The translations under genes and the position numbers were made by a program. The notes beneath the pieces are model-generated. The model was given only the letters and a program-made list of their open reading frames with translations, did no database searches and was not told the DNA's origin. From Acephala macrosclerotiorum (Eukaryota > Ascomycota > Leotiomycetes > Helotiales > Mollisiaceae), in NCBI GenBank assembly GCA_014904845.1, contig MU119287.1, positions 124,001 through 188,000 on the forward strand: a stretch of 64,000 bases of DNA. The letters run 5' to 3'. How positions within the stretch are numbered: the stretch's first letter is position 1; every line of letters begins with the position of its first letter. Positions 1 through 12,900 of the stretch are shown piece after piece.

Positions 1-3000
1 TGTTTCAATCTCGAATTGACCAGTCCAATGCCAGTACCTTCCATTTCTGTTTCTTGGGATGATAGTTTTCTGGAACCCATCATTTCATCTTAACTTGCTT
101 CTTCAGATCCAATCCGATTCAGATCTATCGATACACCACCTCGCGACATCCCTCCAAGCTTAAACTTTTCTTTTTTCTCCGCATTTATAATCTTGTGTTC
201 TATCCAATCGCTCTGCGCCGTACAGTGACGAGATTTAGGGCTCAAGAAACCCTGATTCGTAATTGCGCTTCTGCAACTAAAATGCTGGCTACGAGAGAGT
301 CCGGCGATATGCAACTGCCAGGGAGCTCTCCCGTCTGTGCATGCGACGGTGTTGAAGCTGGCGGCTCTGTAGATTTCAATTAATCCCGTCCCCGTCCCCT
401 CTACTAGAGCGCGTCATCCTTGATGCTGGGGCGGAAACGCGTTGGAGACGTGTTGATTGATTTGCGTGCGGCGAATTGAGTGTGAGCTTGCGAGAGGGGC
501 TGGGAAGCTAGGTAGACGAAGGAATTATTATGGTGGGAGATGGCGAAGCGATGGAGGTATATGCCAGACTTGTATACATGATTGAGAGGAACTAGACCGC
601 ACGGAAGATTGGATGAACACGAAGCCTATAACTTATGTTTGATTTTATAGTTCTAGAGTTTTTGAAGTAAAGGTATTCCTGACTTGGGATGGAAAAGAGG
701 ATTTGAGCACGCGTGTAATTTTCTGAGATGCGCGGAAATGACGTAAACAAATTATTCCTATGCTTTCGCCTTATGCAGCCGTTATTTAGGGGAAAGTGGG
801 GTTGGTTAGTAGATGACTCCACATTTCATGAAAGATGGAATTGTGAATTTATGCATGTTTCGTCCCCTAAATCCCCTTTTCTGAAGACTTACACTGCACA
901 CTGCAGCGTATCTTGAGATCTGGTAAGGAAGGAGAATATTGGACAGGAAAGAATGGTAGGAAAAGTAGGTACCCGATACCTAGGGAATCAGGGGTACGAT
1001 TTGATTCGATAACGGAGGTTGAAGCAACTCGGTGTTGTCGTTTAACGGGAATTTCGAAATGAAATCTAGTTCTGGCTGAATTCTCGCGGGCCGTTTTGAG
1101 CAGCAAACGAATTGTTTGGATACATTCTTGAACAAGAACTCATTTGAGGCCAGGTCTCAAATCGCATCATCCCAAGAGCATATCTTGCAATTCGCGGCTT
1201 AATTGATGGCCAGGAGGCTTGACTGGAGGCCGACTTTCTAGGCCATTGATTCAGCGCCAATCAGCACCAGGGACAGGGGCTGAGATGGGGATTTCAAGAT
1301 TGAAGATCACGAAATCCGAAGAACAGGATAACGCGAACAGAAAATAATAAATTTGAGCTTCTGAACCTGGGGTTAAAGTTGGTCACAGATCTGGTTGGAA
1401 TCGTGCATGTTGATGCGTTGGAAAATTCTGGTCCAGAGGTTTTTTGGAGGGGAAAGTTTATGCAGGGACTTGAATGATTTTCGGATGGTGGGAGCGGGTT
1501 GTGATTGGGAGGATTTTGAACCGCTGGATTAAGAGGCGAGCTGATGATTGTCGTGAATGAATGCGGTGAGTATTCTTGAAGACGAATTGGTTCTTGGATG
1601 CGATGTTGAACGGAGATGGGGTGGTTTGAAGTAGGCTTCGTACAGTGAGTTTGCTGGTACATAAACTTGAATGAAGGAGAGATTGCCTAATCGGGATGAT
1701 ATTGAAGCTGATAATTCTCCGTATTATATTAGACTAATGCTCCGTTATTACCGGTATGCACGCGACTTCATAACTCTTCTTCGGGGAAGGATTGCAGTAA
1801 TGGGTCCTCGGCTTCTAGAAACCTGTCTGGTTTGGTTTGAACTCATTCCCCGGTGCATGAGCTATCCATACCGAAGATCGTACAGCAGTCACAGGGCTGG
1901 CCCAAAACGCGAAAATATGGTATGGTGATAACGGGCGAATGCATCCACCGACCTTACATTGTTCTTGCAGATGCAAGATCTCATGCTGATTGTTGCTGAT
2001 TGTTTATTGTGCTGAGATTCGTTCCCAGCGGGCCTTTTGGCTTCGTGACCAACCTCACTGCACGCGTGCCAAAGTGCTTGCATAAATGAGACGCTGCAAG
2101 AAACACATCGTAATCGGGGATGACATACAGAGCCGAGAAACGATTCGTTGACCAGTCGGCGCGGCCATGTATCAAAAGCTCTTATTCCTTGAATATGAGC
2201 TGTACTGTAGCTGTATTTGGCTGCAGGGCATGGATATGGGTCTCCTGCAGTGTCGAGCCACCAGAGGCCAGAAGTGTCAATCGATTCAGGATAGCCGGGA
2301 CCAATGAAGCACCGAACTGAGATCAGATCCAAGGAACTCAAGATGTAACCTTGTTCCTGGCCTGACGGACTGGAAGTGCGTGCAGATGGTTAGGAGTAGC
2401 TTCAGCCAGTGGCGGTGGAAGGATTCGCGCGTTTTGGCGTGAGCGTGTTTTTTTTCTGGTGGTGAGATGCTGGATATGAGGATGTTGATGTCCACCCAGT
2501 CAGTGGTCGAAACGCGACGTTGATCAAGGTCGAGGGCGTGAAGCCTTCCTCCCAGCGGAGAGGGCGATGCCTGTCTGGGAGAAGGCGAGTGAGCGGGCTT
2601 GAAGGTGCTGCTGTTAGAGTATGGGGCAGCTGGCGGGTGATGCGAGCGCGGCGAAGCACAGTACGAGGCGGAGGAGCGTTAGAGCGGCGGGCAGAACTCG
2701 CTCCTGTATCAAAGCAGCGTCCCTCAGCTCAGAGGATGCATTCAAGCGGCACTCCTCCTCACTGGCCTCGTCCCAGGTCGACGTGCGGTGTCAGTGGTCG
2801 ATTCGCTAGGGAAGGCTCGCTGGGTGGTCTCTCCAGGTCTTCTCTCTTTGGCCTCCTTTGTGGTCTTCGCGTGTCTCTCACGACCTCTGATCTCTCTTCT
2901 TGAGGTGTCTCTGGTACATCGAACGTATTCGAGCGAGAAACTCTGGCTCACTCTGGTGGTTCAAACATACTGAATGGTGCACGCTGACTGGCCTGCACGC

Positions 3001-3900
3001 ACTCCAACTGATCAATACCGTCCCCTGACTGGCTTGCTGCTCGCACTTGTCCTCGCTGCCCTTGTCGACCACGCTCCTTCGTGCCATTGTCCCAGTCCCA
3101 TTGTCTCCACTCCAGCTCAAGCCCAGAGATCAATGGCAGAGACCTTACAGGCTCAGAGCTCACACGCCCGCCTGGGATGGCGCACGCTGCTAGCATCCTG
3201 AGCCCTCCTAGCACTTCGCTTGGTACTGCTTTGCCCGGTGCAGGCATTATCCCTATTCCGGCTTAGCCCCAAATCCACTCAATGTACCACTTCTCACCAC
3301 GACACACGGCTGTCTGTTCTGCTCTGCTCGTCTCTCGTCCTTTAACCTCCTCACTCCCTCTCCTCCTCTCCCCTCATACTCATACATCTCGAGGGAAGGA
3401 GGCTCATCCGACAGGGCAATTGATACCGTGTTACTAGAAGCGAGAAGATCCGAGTGAATTACGGGTGATGCTCGACTGCACCATCGTTTTCGCTCCTTTC
3501 GTCTATTCAGAGTAACTGTCAGCTCCGCCAGGAAAATTCACCCCCAGTGCTGCACGAATTCGCCTTCGACGCAACACACGAACCCCTCATCTTCCTCAAT
3601 CCTCTACCTCCTCTTTGTTCGGCTCCCATCTTCGAGCTTCGTCGACAGCAATCTTCGAAATTCGGACAGCCTCGAACTGAAACAAAACCCCCTCTACAAT
3701 TCGTGTCTGTAGAAGTACCTCCCCCTTTCACCGACACGTAGAACTCGCGTTGACAGCTCGAAGTTCAATTCACGATCATTACGACCGATATCACGATCGA
3801 TAATCCTGCGAATTTGGTATTGTCTGCTGTGTCAAGGAGGTTCCTGGACCTAGCATCAATCCAATTTTAAGATTGCGATCCACCCACAGACACTCACGAT
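1..3900. other. Long intergenic region upstream of the cyclin gene
   Basis: I see no convincing gene here. The open frames on both strands are short, lack splice-linked partners and have no recognisable motif. The last 700 bases or so (about 3,300-3,780) are pyrimidine-rich, as is common in fungal core promoters and 5' leaders. Three ACGCGT hexamers (near 436, 709 and 2,062) match the MluI cell-cycle box bound by MBF in yeasts, but three in about 4.6 kb is only slightly above chance for a 6-mer. Confidence 0.5.
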
Positions 3901-3908
3901 ACTCGACA

Positions 3909-4678
3909 TATAAAGGTGAGCTTTCAGCGTCCAGACTCCCAGCCCTATCTTCTTTCGTCTTGTCCCTGTTCTCGTGCAGCATTGTTCGTAGGCTAATCGT
4001 CGCCCTTGCCTAGCATTTGCATGCCAACGGTCGCGTATCTGGTGGCATTCTCCAGATATCTCCCCTCGACGACTCGGCACGCAACCATCCTCTCACCTCT
4101 ACACACGCAAGAGCCAAGGCTGGAGACGTTCACTCGTTCATCCCGCCTTCCTCTCGCTGATTCCTACACAATCCTCGCACTTGGACAATTGTCAGGCACT
4201 CAGGTTCAAGTCAGGGAAGGGAGATACCCCGTACAGGATCGAAATCTTCCTCTTCCAATTTGTCGGTACGTTCTCCGTCCTGCATAGAACATTCTCACTC
4301 CACAACCTTCTCCTTTTCTTTGCACGGTTGGCGGCTAGTGGCTTGCATCCCTCGCTCCACTTAATCTCAAGGTTTTATCTTACTAACCATCCATCAGATC
4401 TCCGAAAGTGACTTAACTACCAAGTCTTCGTCACTCTAAATACCACGGCTCTCACGTCGATCGGCAGTTTCGACTCGTCCTCTGTCATTCATTTGATCTA
4501 ATTCACCAACGACTTTCTCTAATCTTCTAATTCCTCGACAAAGCCGAGATTTCTTACTAGAACGATTCAGTACATTCTTTTTTTTACAATCCAGTCAGTG
4601 TCTACCGAGCACTGTCGGTCGAAGCTCCTGGAGAACTTGACGTCCACTCTTTCAAACTCGAAACCTTTCACCTTCATC
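3909..4678 (+). promoter_or_regulatory. Cyclin 5' leader with TATA-like box, intron and upstream ORF
   Basis: A TATAAA sits at 3,909. A GTACGT donor at 4,266, a perfect TACTAAC branch site at 4,381 and a CAG acceptor ending at 4,397 define a strong 132-nt leader intron. A weaker candidate intron runs 3,916-4,013 (GTGAGC donor, GCTAAT branch), but it would start inside the TATA-like region, so the two readings compete. An ATG at 4,021 opens an upstream ORF that continues across the spliced intron. It ends at TAA 4,414-4,416, giving 87 codons plus stop, well before the cyclin ATG at 4,679. Splicing and transcription start are inferred. Confidence 0.5.
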
Positions 4679-5916
4679 ATGGCTTATCACCATCAACAAC
4701 CGTGCGAGACCTTCTTCGTTGAAGATGCCTACCCACGGCGCAGCGGACACGACTACACGAAGATTATTGGTCGCCGGAAACAAGAAGCCATGGCGAACGA
4801 ATTGTCGAGACAGGCGTCCGAAACCTACTTGGAGGACATCATTGGACATATGAAGCATATGGAGGTCAATAAGCCTTGGCCTTCACTTTCAATTTCGTTT
4901 TGCTAACCTTCTTCCAGAACGAGACCCTACCCGACGTTGCCTCCATCGACATCCAGCAAGAGATCCAATGGTTCATGAGACCCTACCTCATCGACTTCCT
5001 GATCGAAGCACATGCTGCATTCCAACTCCTCCCAGAAACCCTTTTCCTCGCGGTCAATCTCCTTGACCGATACTGTTCAAAGCGTGTCGTCTACAAGAGA
5101 CATTACCAACTAGTCGGGTGCGCTGCGCTTCTGATCGCTGCAAAGTATGGTGACAGGAAAGAGAGAGTACCAATGATCCGGGAGTTGAAGTCGATGTGCT
5201 GCTCTCTTTACGATGAGGATATGTTCACGCAAATGGAATGGCATGTCTTAAATACGTTGGAGTGGATGATTGGGCACCCTACCGTCGATAGCTTTCTGCA
5301 GATCGCCTTCAAGGACAATCCAGCATACGAGGATCTTGAGGTTGAGCATATGTCGTGGTACCTTTGCGAGATTGCCATGTACCACAAAGACTTTGTTTCA
5401 AGAAAGCCTTCAGTCATGGCTCGTGCATCATTGGCCCTCGCTCGAAATATCCTTGGCCGGTCCGACCCCTTCGAAGGCCAGGATTTCGAGGTCAGCGATG
5501 TCATCGTTAAGCTCTCGACCAAGGTCCGCACTCCATCCCAGGTCCTCTTCCGAAAGTATGTCTCACCCTCTATGTCACGAGTGGCTGAAACCCTCGAGCG
5601 CACCATCCAAAAGCAGGAAGCCATGAACAGAAGAACAAGCCCACCAACACCACCATGCGAGCCGGCCATGCAACAAAAGCCCATCTACAGCCAAGAGATG
5701 TACCCAGGTACCCCTCAAAAGCAACCGTATGGCAATGTGGTCAATGGTTACATGACGCCTCCAATCACACCGGAAGGAGAGTACTTCATAAACGGAGAGA
5801 ACAAGGGTTACCATCAAGCACCACGATGTCCAGTTACACCGACGCCGTCTGGAACCAACCCATACGTCCACCATCAGCAGTACCAGACGTACCACCACGA
5901 TGTGATGATGCATTGA
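4679..5916 (+). CDS. G1/S-type cyclin (CLN family)
   Basis: Regulatory subunit of the cyclin-dependent kinase that drives G1/S entry; acts in nucleus and cytoplasm. Two exons, 4,679-4,864 and 4,918-5,916, joined by a 53-nt intron (GTCAAT donor, GCTAAC branch, TTCCAG acceptor), give 394 residues. The cyclin box covers roughly residues 65-195. It shows MRPYLIDFLIEAH, LAVNLLDRYCSK, and LIAAKYGDRKERVP followed by an aromatic-rich helix (LNTLEWMIGHPTVDSF). A second helical fold follows to about 300. The C-terminal tail carries SPPTPP and TPPITPEG, likely CDK phosphorylation sites. The ATG is chosen because it is the only in-frame ATG before the domain; the frame extends upstream only to a GTG. The set of box residues is closer to G1 cyclins than to B-type cyclins. 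Leader features suggest translational control. Confidence 0.88.
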
Positions 5917-7350
5917 TTTGCATCGCCATCTACTTCACTTCTCTAATGCAGACATACTACTGCATCTCGAGCTACCAATCTTCCTCAAACCTCTCTTATG
6001 TACCACAATTGTATTGATTGTGATTCGGAATTTTTCACATTTCTCGGAACACGGCAACCCAAAATCGTCCTCCCCAAAAGAAATTCATCTGTGTGGCAGC
6101 ATCAGCGTTTTCCTTCCATCTCCTCGTCTCGGCATTAGCGATTTGATTTTCAACCCCCCTGGCACATCCACTGTTTGTCATTTGTCTGTTAGCGATTTGA
6201 TTTTTCATTTTCCTTTTCTTCGATATCCGGAGATTTTCCTTTTAACGGGAAGCACGGATCAATACCTTTGATGAGCGAATACCATTCCTGCACAGCACAA
6301 ATTCCTCGAGCATGGCGATTGTGAAAAGCATGGATGGAAGGGCACAGAACGGAGCGGGACACAAAACTGGAGATTTGGCATGTGATGGATATGGACCATG
6401 CATGCGAAGGATGGGAATAGGATAGATTGCTACTACTACTCATCACCATGTTCTTTCACTGGAAATGGGTGGATATGAGAAGGGGAGGTTGCTTTAATTT
6501 GCATGGGTGGTGGATCTGGATAATTTCACAAAGCCTGCTGTGCATTGTGGGATGGATATATCTGGATCTGGATCTGGATATGCAATGCGAGCGTGGGTGG
6601 ATGTGATACCCGAGCTTGCTTGGTCATGGTCTTGCCAGCCATAGCGAGAAGGGGTAATATGCATGCAATGGAGGCAGGCAATTAGCTAAAGTAGTAATAC
6701 AAGGGCATGCAAACATTTATGCCTCAAATGATTCTTCATCGGTGATTTCTATTGATCTCACAGCCCATCGGTATCCTCCAAGTGGAGCTCGAATATCTGA
6801 ATTTCTTCTAATGTACCCAAGATCCAGACCTAGAACCCAGACTAAGGCCTACGCCTCCATCTATTTCATGTACATGTCTCGTCCATATCTCGTTCATCGT
6901 ACCATCCACCCAGTTGAAGTGTGGTTGCACAGAGATCTCTAGCGGTCTCAAGTCAGGAATGCAATCTACTGTCCAGGTCAACGGGTTCAAGAATGCTTCC
7001 CATTGTTCTCGTAAATTGGATTTCTCCGCTCGAAGTATGGAGGGAGGTGATGATCTGTTCTGGCCTTTGCATATTAGTTTTTGGAGGGGATGAGAAGGAT
7101 GAATGATGGGAATTTGATGCTCTGATGATTTCCTCGCTTCAAACTCCAATCCGATATCTGGAGGGTGGGTCATGGAGTGAAGTAGTAAGTGCTGAATACG
7201 AGGAAATATGAGTTTGTGACTTGAAGATACGATTAACTTTTTTGATTATGCCGAAATGTTCTCTTCCTTGACGCTATACTTTTCTATTTTCTAACACTCT
7301 ATCCCTCTATCCATCTACCACCGTTTCATGCTTAACTCTACCTCACAAAC
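5917..7350. other. Intergenic region between cyclin and retropepsin-like gene
   Basis: Holds the cyclin 3' UTR and the convergent 3' end of the next gene. A short GGATCT-type tandem run lies near 6,556-6,581. A 121-codon ATG frame on the minus strand (7,173-6,808) has no motif, no splice partner and no clear coding bias, so I do not call it a gene. Confidence 0.4.
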
Positions 7351-9405
7351 TCAAGGACCACTTCCCCCTCCAGTCCCACCAGCAGCACCCACATTCCCAA
7401 AACCCCCCGGCGCCCCAAAATTCGCCAACGCAGCATCAGCCTGCCTCAACCCAGGATTACTCTCCACAACAACCTCATTAATCTGGCCCCTCAAAAACGT
7501 AATATTAGACACATGATCCAGCACCTTACTATCCTCATCAACAATCATCCCATCCCTATGATCAAACCTAATCTTCGGATTTCCATACCTATCAAACGGT
7601 AACCCCGGTTTAATCGCCTCAATCCCAATCGCCCACTTCTTCTGTCCCGGCATTCTATGCGATCCTAAAACATCATTCCGATCTTCACCCAGGAATAAAT
7701 GTTCCCGTGTAGGAGCGGACGAGATGTAACATGCCATGAATGGAACCATCCCCGATAAACGGTTTGGGATAGCGATTCCTAGCTCATCGTATTGCATCGG
7801 ATTTGCGGATTCGATGACGGGACAGAGACCCCCGAGGTAGTGGTGAGAGAGTGGCCAGACGGCATTTTTGGGGTCAACGAGTTGTTTCCCCTCATTGTCG
7901 AGCACACAAACGAATAATTCCCATAACCGCGTAATAGTGATCCCGTTCGCAGTCTGCATCCTGGTAACACATTGCGCTCCATATCTATTAGCATCTATCC
8001 CCAACGCCATCAAATCTTCAATATGCAATGATGGGAAAGTTGCACCAGAGTCAAGTAAAGATCGAAACGAGAGTCTGGGACCGTCGTTCTGGCAATCGAT
8101 GAGAGAGGGATCGTTGGCGTCGCGAGTGAATGTCGGTTCGAGGATTGAGGGGTAGGCGGTGGAGGTTTGGACCATGCGACGGACGAAGCTGGAGCGTTTC
8201 CAGAAGCCTTGGTGTACGTAGTAGGGCCCCATGCTGGACCATTCGTCTTGGCGTTCGAGGGCGGCACAGGCGAGGGTTTTGGGTTTGCTTTCGGGGTGGA
8301 CTTTTAGAGGGGGTTCGCTGGAAGGATATTAGTGTTGGGTTGTGAGTGAGGGTGGGGGTGGGCGAGATGTGGGATCTGGGAGGTGAGAGGGAGAACGGGG
8401 TAGTTGAAAGGGGGGACAGAAGGAAAGGGGCTGCTTACTACCAGAGCCAGCCGGCACCGTGGAGGGCGAAGTATCGGTCTAGACGGGTGTTGCGGTCGAG
8501 GCAGAAGGAGTCGTAGGTTGGGGCGGTGTCGACGATACGGCTAGCATAGATGAGGGTGTAGTGCGAGGTGTAGCCGATGGAACTGGACTGGTAGCCTTGG
8601 ATGGCACACTTAATGTTTTCGGTTTCTGGTCCAAACTTGGAGGTTTCGAGAGCCCATTGAAGAGTCTCAAGTCTGGTTTCGATGGCTGTTGCAGCGGGGT
8701 TGATAACTCTGCGAGTTTGTTAGCATAGTTGGAGACATTTTGGGAGAGGAAGTAGAACTACCCAACTTGGTGGTTCTCCTGAAGGCTCTCATCGAGACAG
8801 GCCCGCCTGTCTTTGGCGGCCTGCAGTTTATCTTCAACGATGGGTACCAAGCTTGGGATGTTCTGTTGATGCGTCACCAGAATCTCTTTCCACTGCTGGA
8901 CCTCTTTGTCTGCACGACCGATTCTGGAGAGACCGACTTCTTCTCTGGCGCCGATGATAGTTGAAGGGAAGACGGCATTCCCGGGGCACATGTCAATAGG
9001 TGTTTCCTGGTTTGAGGATGCAACATTACTTGATCTCTTGGCTTTTCTTGGAGTTTTTGGTCCAGCTGGTCTTCGTACGGTCGGAGTTGGTGAGGTTTCT
9101 CGTAATCTTCCAGTACCATGTCTCAGAGAGGTGTCGAGCAATGATAGCTCTGCATTGGTCAATCTTGCCGCAGCTCCTTTAAATTTCGGCTGGGATAGAA
9201 TTGGTGATTTGAGGGACCCTTTGCGGCCGGTTTTTCGTGGAGATGATGGCTTGGTGATTCTGGTCGGTGAGCCTGAACCTTTTCTGCGATATTTGGGGTG
9301 GTTTGGTGTTTTTGGGCTGCTCAGGGATAGGTCATGGAGGGAGATGCTGAGTGGGGCGTACTTTCTGGTGTGGATTGCACCTGTCTGGATTCGTGTGGAG
9401 ACCAT
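7351..9405 (-). CDS. Retropepsin-like protein with basic N-terminal tail
   Basis: Three exons, 9,405-8,762, 8,708-8,442 and 8,317-7,351, with canonical introns (GTAGTT/TGCTAAC/CGCAG and GTAGTA/ACTAAT/TCCAG) give 625 residues. The ATG has an ideal ACCATGG context. Residues 1-150 are basic and rich in SP, PRK and KTPRK, suggesting nucleic-acid binding or nuclear location. Around residue 393 lies LLDSGATFPSL, the hydrophobic-hydrophobic-DSGAT signature of retropepsin-like aspartic proteases. It is followed by a TANGITI strand and, at 511-522, LFLGEDRNDVLG, which could be the second conserved hydrophobic-Gly element. No gag, RT or integrase reading frame lies nearby, so this is a stand-alone host gene rather than an intact retroelement. 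It is divergent from the 2,693-residue gene, with 592 bp between start codons. Protease activity, partner and process are unknown; a non-catalytic fold is possible. Confidence 0.72.
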
Positions 9406-9997
9406 GGTTGCTGGTTGATGCTGGCGGGTGTTGGTCGGCCTTGACGTTTTGAAGCTGCGGTTGATGGCTCTCAGAATCAAATATCAGCAAAGTACATCCT
9501 GGTGATGGAGTACGGCACGGTGCAGTAGTTATAGCCATGGTTATGAGTCTGAAGTTGCTGTTCTATGGAAGAGAGTTGCTTTCGTGTCGATAACGTTGTG
9601 CGGTGTTGGTAGAGAAGCGAGAGAAGCATGGTCGAAAACGGAAGGAAACTCGACGTCCAGCCTCACAATATCGCATGACAAGCAGCAAGGCCATCCTCCA
9701 AGGGGTTTCTCCAGCAGGTTCTGGAATTTGGATTATTGAAGTGGCTGGCATATCGTCGCTAGACCCACTAGTTACATTCCAGCTTTGTTGATATTTCCAT
9801 ATGCGACAAGGAATGCAGGACCCGAGACAATCAATATCCTGCCCCATCGTTCGCAACATCGCGCAGAACAGCAGCACGGTCTGAACGGAACCAGCGTTTA
9901 CGGAATTGCAATACTATCACCTCAAGGACGCATTCAGCATCACTGCAGTCGATGTGAACTTTGGCGCGTATGAACGAGTGAAGATAGCCAGACCAAG
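9406..9997. promoter_or_regulatory. Shared intergenic promoter of the divergent pair
   Basis: This 592-bp gap separates the ATG of the retropepsin-like gene (minus) from the ATG of the giant gene (plus), so it must hold both promoters. I see no clear TATA box and no convincing internal gene. Co-regulation of the two genes is an inference from head-to-head layout only. Confidence 0.45.
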
Positions 9998-12900
9998 ATG
10001 GCAGCCCCCGGGTACGATCCAAACTCTCTCTACAAAACTTCAGGACACTTGTTAACAGTTATCACAGCCCACCTCCCGACCCTTTCGACCCTAACAAGTA
10101 CTCATTCAAGGGCCATCCGCAGCCTTCAGTCAATGACCGCCTTGAGACTGCCAAGAACTTCTTGGCTGACGAGGATCCTGATCGATTTCTGAACTTTCAA
10201 GACAAGTTCACCGAGATCGAAGAATTTGTCGCCGATGTCGAGAAGGAGCCGCGTCTTGCCTATGATGCAGCCCAACTTCGAGATGTCAAAATTATGCTCG
10301 AAGAGCATCGCGACTGGCAGAAAACGGTTGACGCTGGCTGGAAAGACATTAAGTGTCGTGACCGAGTTCCTAAAAACCCATTCTCAAATCGACTGATTAA
10401 TACTGATACGGTTGATTTCATCAAGGAGGAAGGACGGGCGTTGGGAATTAATGGCCAGATGAGAGATGATGCTCCTCCCTTCACCACTGAACGCGAAGAT
10501 GATCACGATGATTTTCTGCGAGCGATGAGGAGCGATGTGATGCAAAATCCAGACGAGGTTGACGAGTCCAAGAATCTGCTCTACATCGAAAGCAAAGCAT
10601 ACAGCTGGGCGATGCAAGATCCGGCCTTCATCCCCTACTGGATGCACCCCACGAAGGGTATCTTGAAGAAGGGACTATCGGATGTCGACGACAAACCATG
10701 GTATATGACACCGCTACCGCTACCGTTTTACATCAAAAATCGACCTGATCGCGGATTCATGCCAGATTACTTGATCAAGAGAGAAAATCGAATCAATGCT
10801 TTGCTGAAAGTCAGGAAGCCCACGTCCCAGCAATTCAAGGAACTTGAGGACTTGCTCAGCTACCACTACCCGGATGATTTAAAAATTCTTCACGATCAAT
10901 ACCACGATTTTCTTGAGACTGATGGCTTGGATGGCAGTGTTAAGACACCTTATCAGCTCAACAAGCAAGAGAGCAAGAAAAGGGACATAATCACGGCGGC
11001 ATTTCAAGACGCACAACTGAAATGGGTACAATCTTTCGCAAGCATTGGATTATATCTGGTCGTCCGGAAACCATGGAAAGAAGTCGAGGTCGAATTGCCT
11101 GGGGTGTTTTACGTCGACGATGGCGTGCTGAGCGACGCACAAATTGCGACACATAGGCAAGCGGACCGTCTAATCAACCAACTTATAACCCACGGTAATT
11201 GGAATCATCTCAGTGCAGTGCAGAAGAGGCAAATGGAGGTACTATTGCACGACTGCCAATCGCAGGATGTCCGAGATCTGGAGAAAAAAAGGGATGACAT
11301 TTTGACGATCTGGGGAGTGGATCGTGTCGAAGACCTAGAAAACTTTCCCCAACTCCAGTGGGAGTCCCTCGATACGCAAGCCTACGAAGCACGGATAAAT
11401 TGGTTCAAGAAGATCAGAGCAGACGGAGTACAATTGGAAGTCAGATATCTGCGCCCTGCAGAAATTAAGGAAGATGACCCGAAATTCATACATTTACCCT
11501 GGTCGATGGACTCCATGCCAGACGGTACCTCGCCGAACTTGGACTGTAAAGTTCCTCCCGAAGTCATCGAGTTGCAGGCTGAAATTAACAAAAAGCTCAG
11601 CGACGGCAATGTGAACAGATCGATTGGCGACGATGGCACTGTCGATTTTCAGAACGACTTGATTCAAGTAGCCTACCCAAAGCTACGACGTTTATTGATA
11701 CCCTGGATAATCATCAGAGATAAGATGGACGCCAACGAACAAATCAGCCCCAACGATAAGGCAACTTTTGATATTCTCGACCCTGAAGTCAGAAAATTGT
11801 GGAACGACTGGGTCAGTACTCTGGGCACTGAAGTCAAGGTGAAAATGGCTCGGAGCCAGATGAAGGCTGAGACACCCGACGTCTTGTATTGGCGCCTTCC
11901 TACCACTGGCAACGATGACCCTGATGTTCTGGCCCGCAAAAACACCAAAGCTATCAACGATTTGCTTCAGACCGATCTCAGTACGCAAGATTCGGCAGTC
12001 AGCGATAAGTTCATGGACGAAGCCAAGATACTATTCGAAGATCTTCAGTATCCTGCGCTCAAAAAGGCTTACGACGACTATGAACAAGCCCTGAAACCCG
12101 ATTCCGTGTCTAAGGAGACCCCAATTAACCTCCTGAACAAATGGGACAAGAAATTGCAAACCTGGATTTATGGCAAACTGGGTCATACGTTATCGATTAA
12201 AAGGCCTCTCCCGTTTTCTGACCCGGACGACGATCCGCAAGTGGTATATTTCCATGGGGCACTACTAGACACTAGATCGACGAAGAGGATTCGAGACCGC
12301 ATGGACTTGACGAAAAGTCCTGAAGAGGTTATACAACAACTTGAAGGATTTCACCATGTCCATGGTGTGGGAGACCTGGTACCACCTTACTTTAGGTACC
12401 TGCAACGTTGCGCACAGGATTCTGGCTCGCCCATCGACAAGCTTTTGCTAGATTGGCATAGCGACTTCTTGCTCCACGGCCCACTCACAGACACCAGTGT
12501 CATGGGTTTGGCCCAAGACTCTGATAACACCACTGACACGGCGATATGGCGTAATGCATACGTCGATAAAGATGGTGTTGTCAAGAACTTTAAAGCAGAA
12601 CCTACGGAGGGAAGTCCTTTTATCAAAGTCGAGCAGATCAGCGATTCTAGTCAGGCTAGCAGCTCGGATGATTCGCCCACTTCGCAGCAGTCAAACACAA
12701 CTAATTCCTCGCTGTCTTCGAACTTTTCGAGATCTTCCGCTGGCTATCACTCGCGGGCCCTTGCGAAACGTATTGTTCAACGACAAGCAGACTTCGGTAT
12801 AGACCTAGAGCAATTCAGACCTCACTTCGCCGCGATTGAGAACGAAGTGAACGCCATTTTTTACAGGATGAATTCGACCCAAGAAGCCCCCCCAGAAACA

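Noticed and set aside
1294..2659. Minus-strand frames of 122, 150 and 85 codons upstream of the cyclin
   Set aside because: No motifs, no linking splice sites and unremarkable codon content; too weak to call genes.
4598..4678. In-frame GTG start extending the cyclin by 27 codons
   Set aside because: Nuclear fungal genes start at ATG; the ATG at 4,679 has a normal context and the extension is leader-like.
8906..9418. Plus-strand 170-codon frame opposite the retropepsin-like gene
   Set aside because: It is antisense to a gene with three consistent exons and shows no motif.
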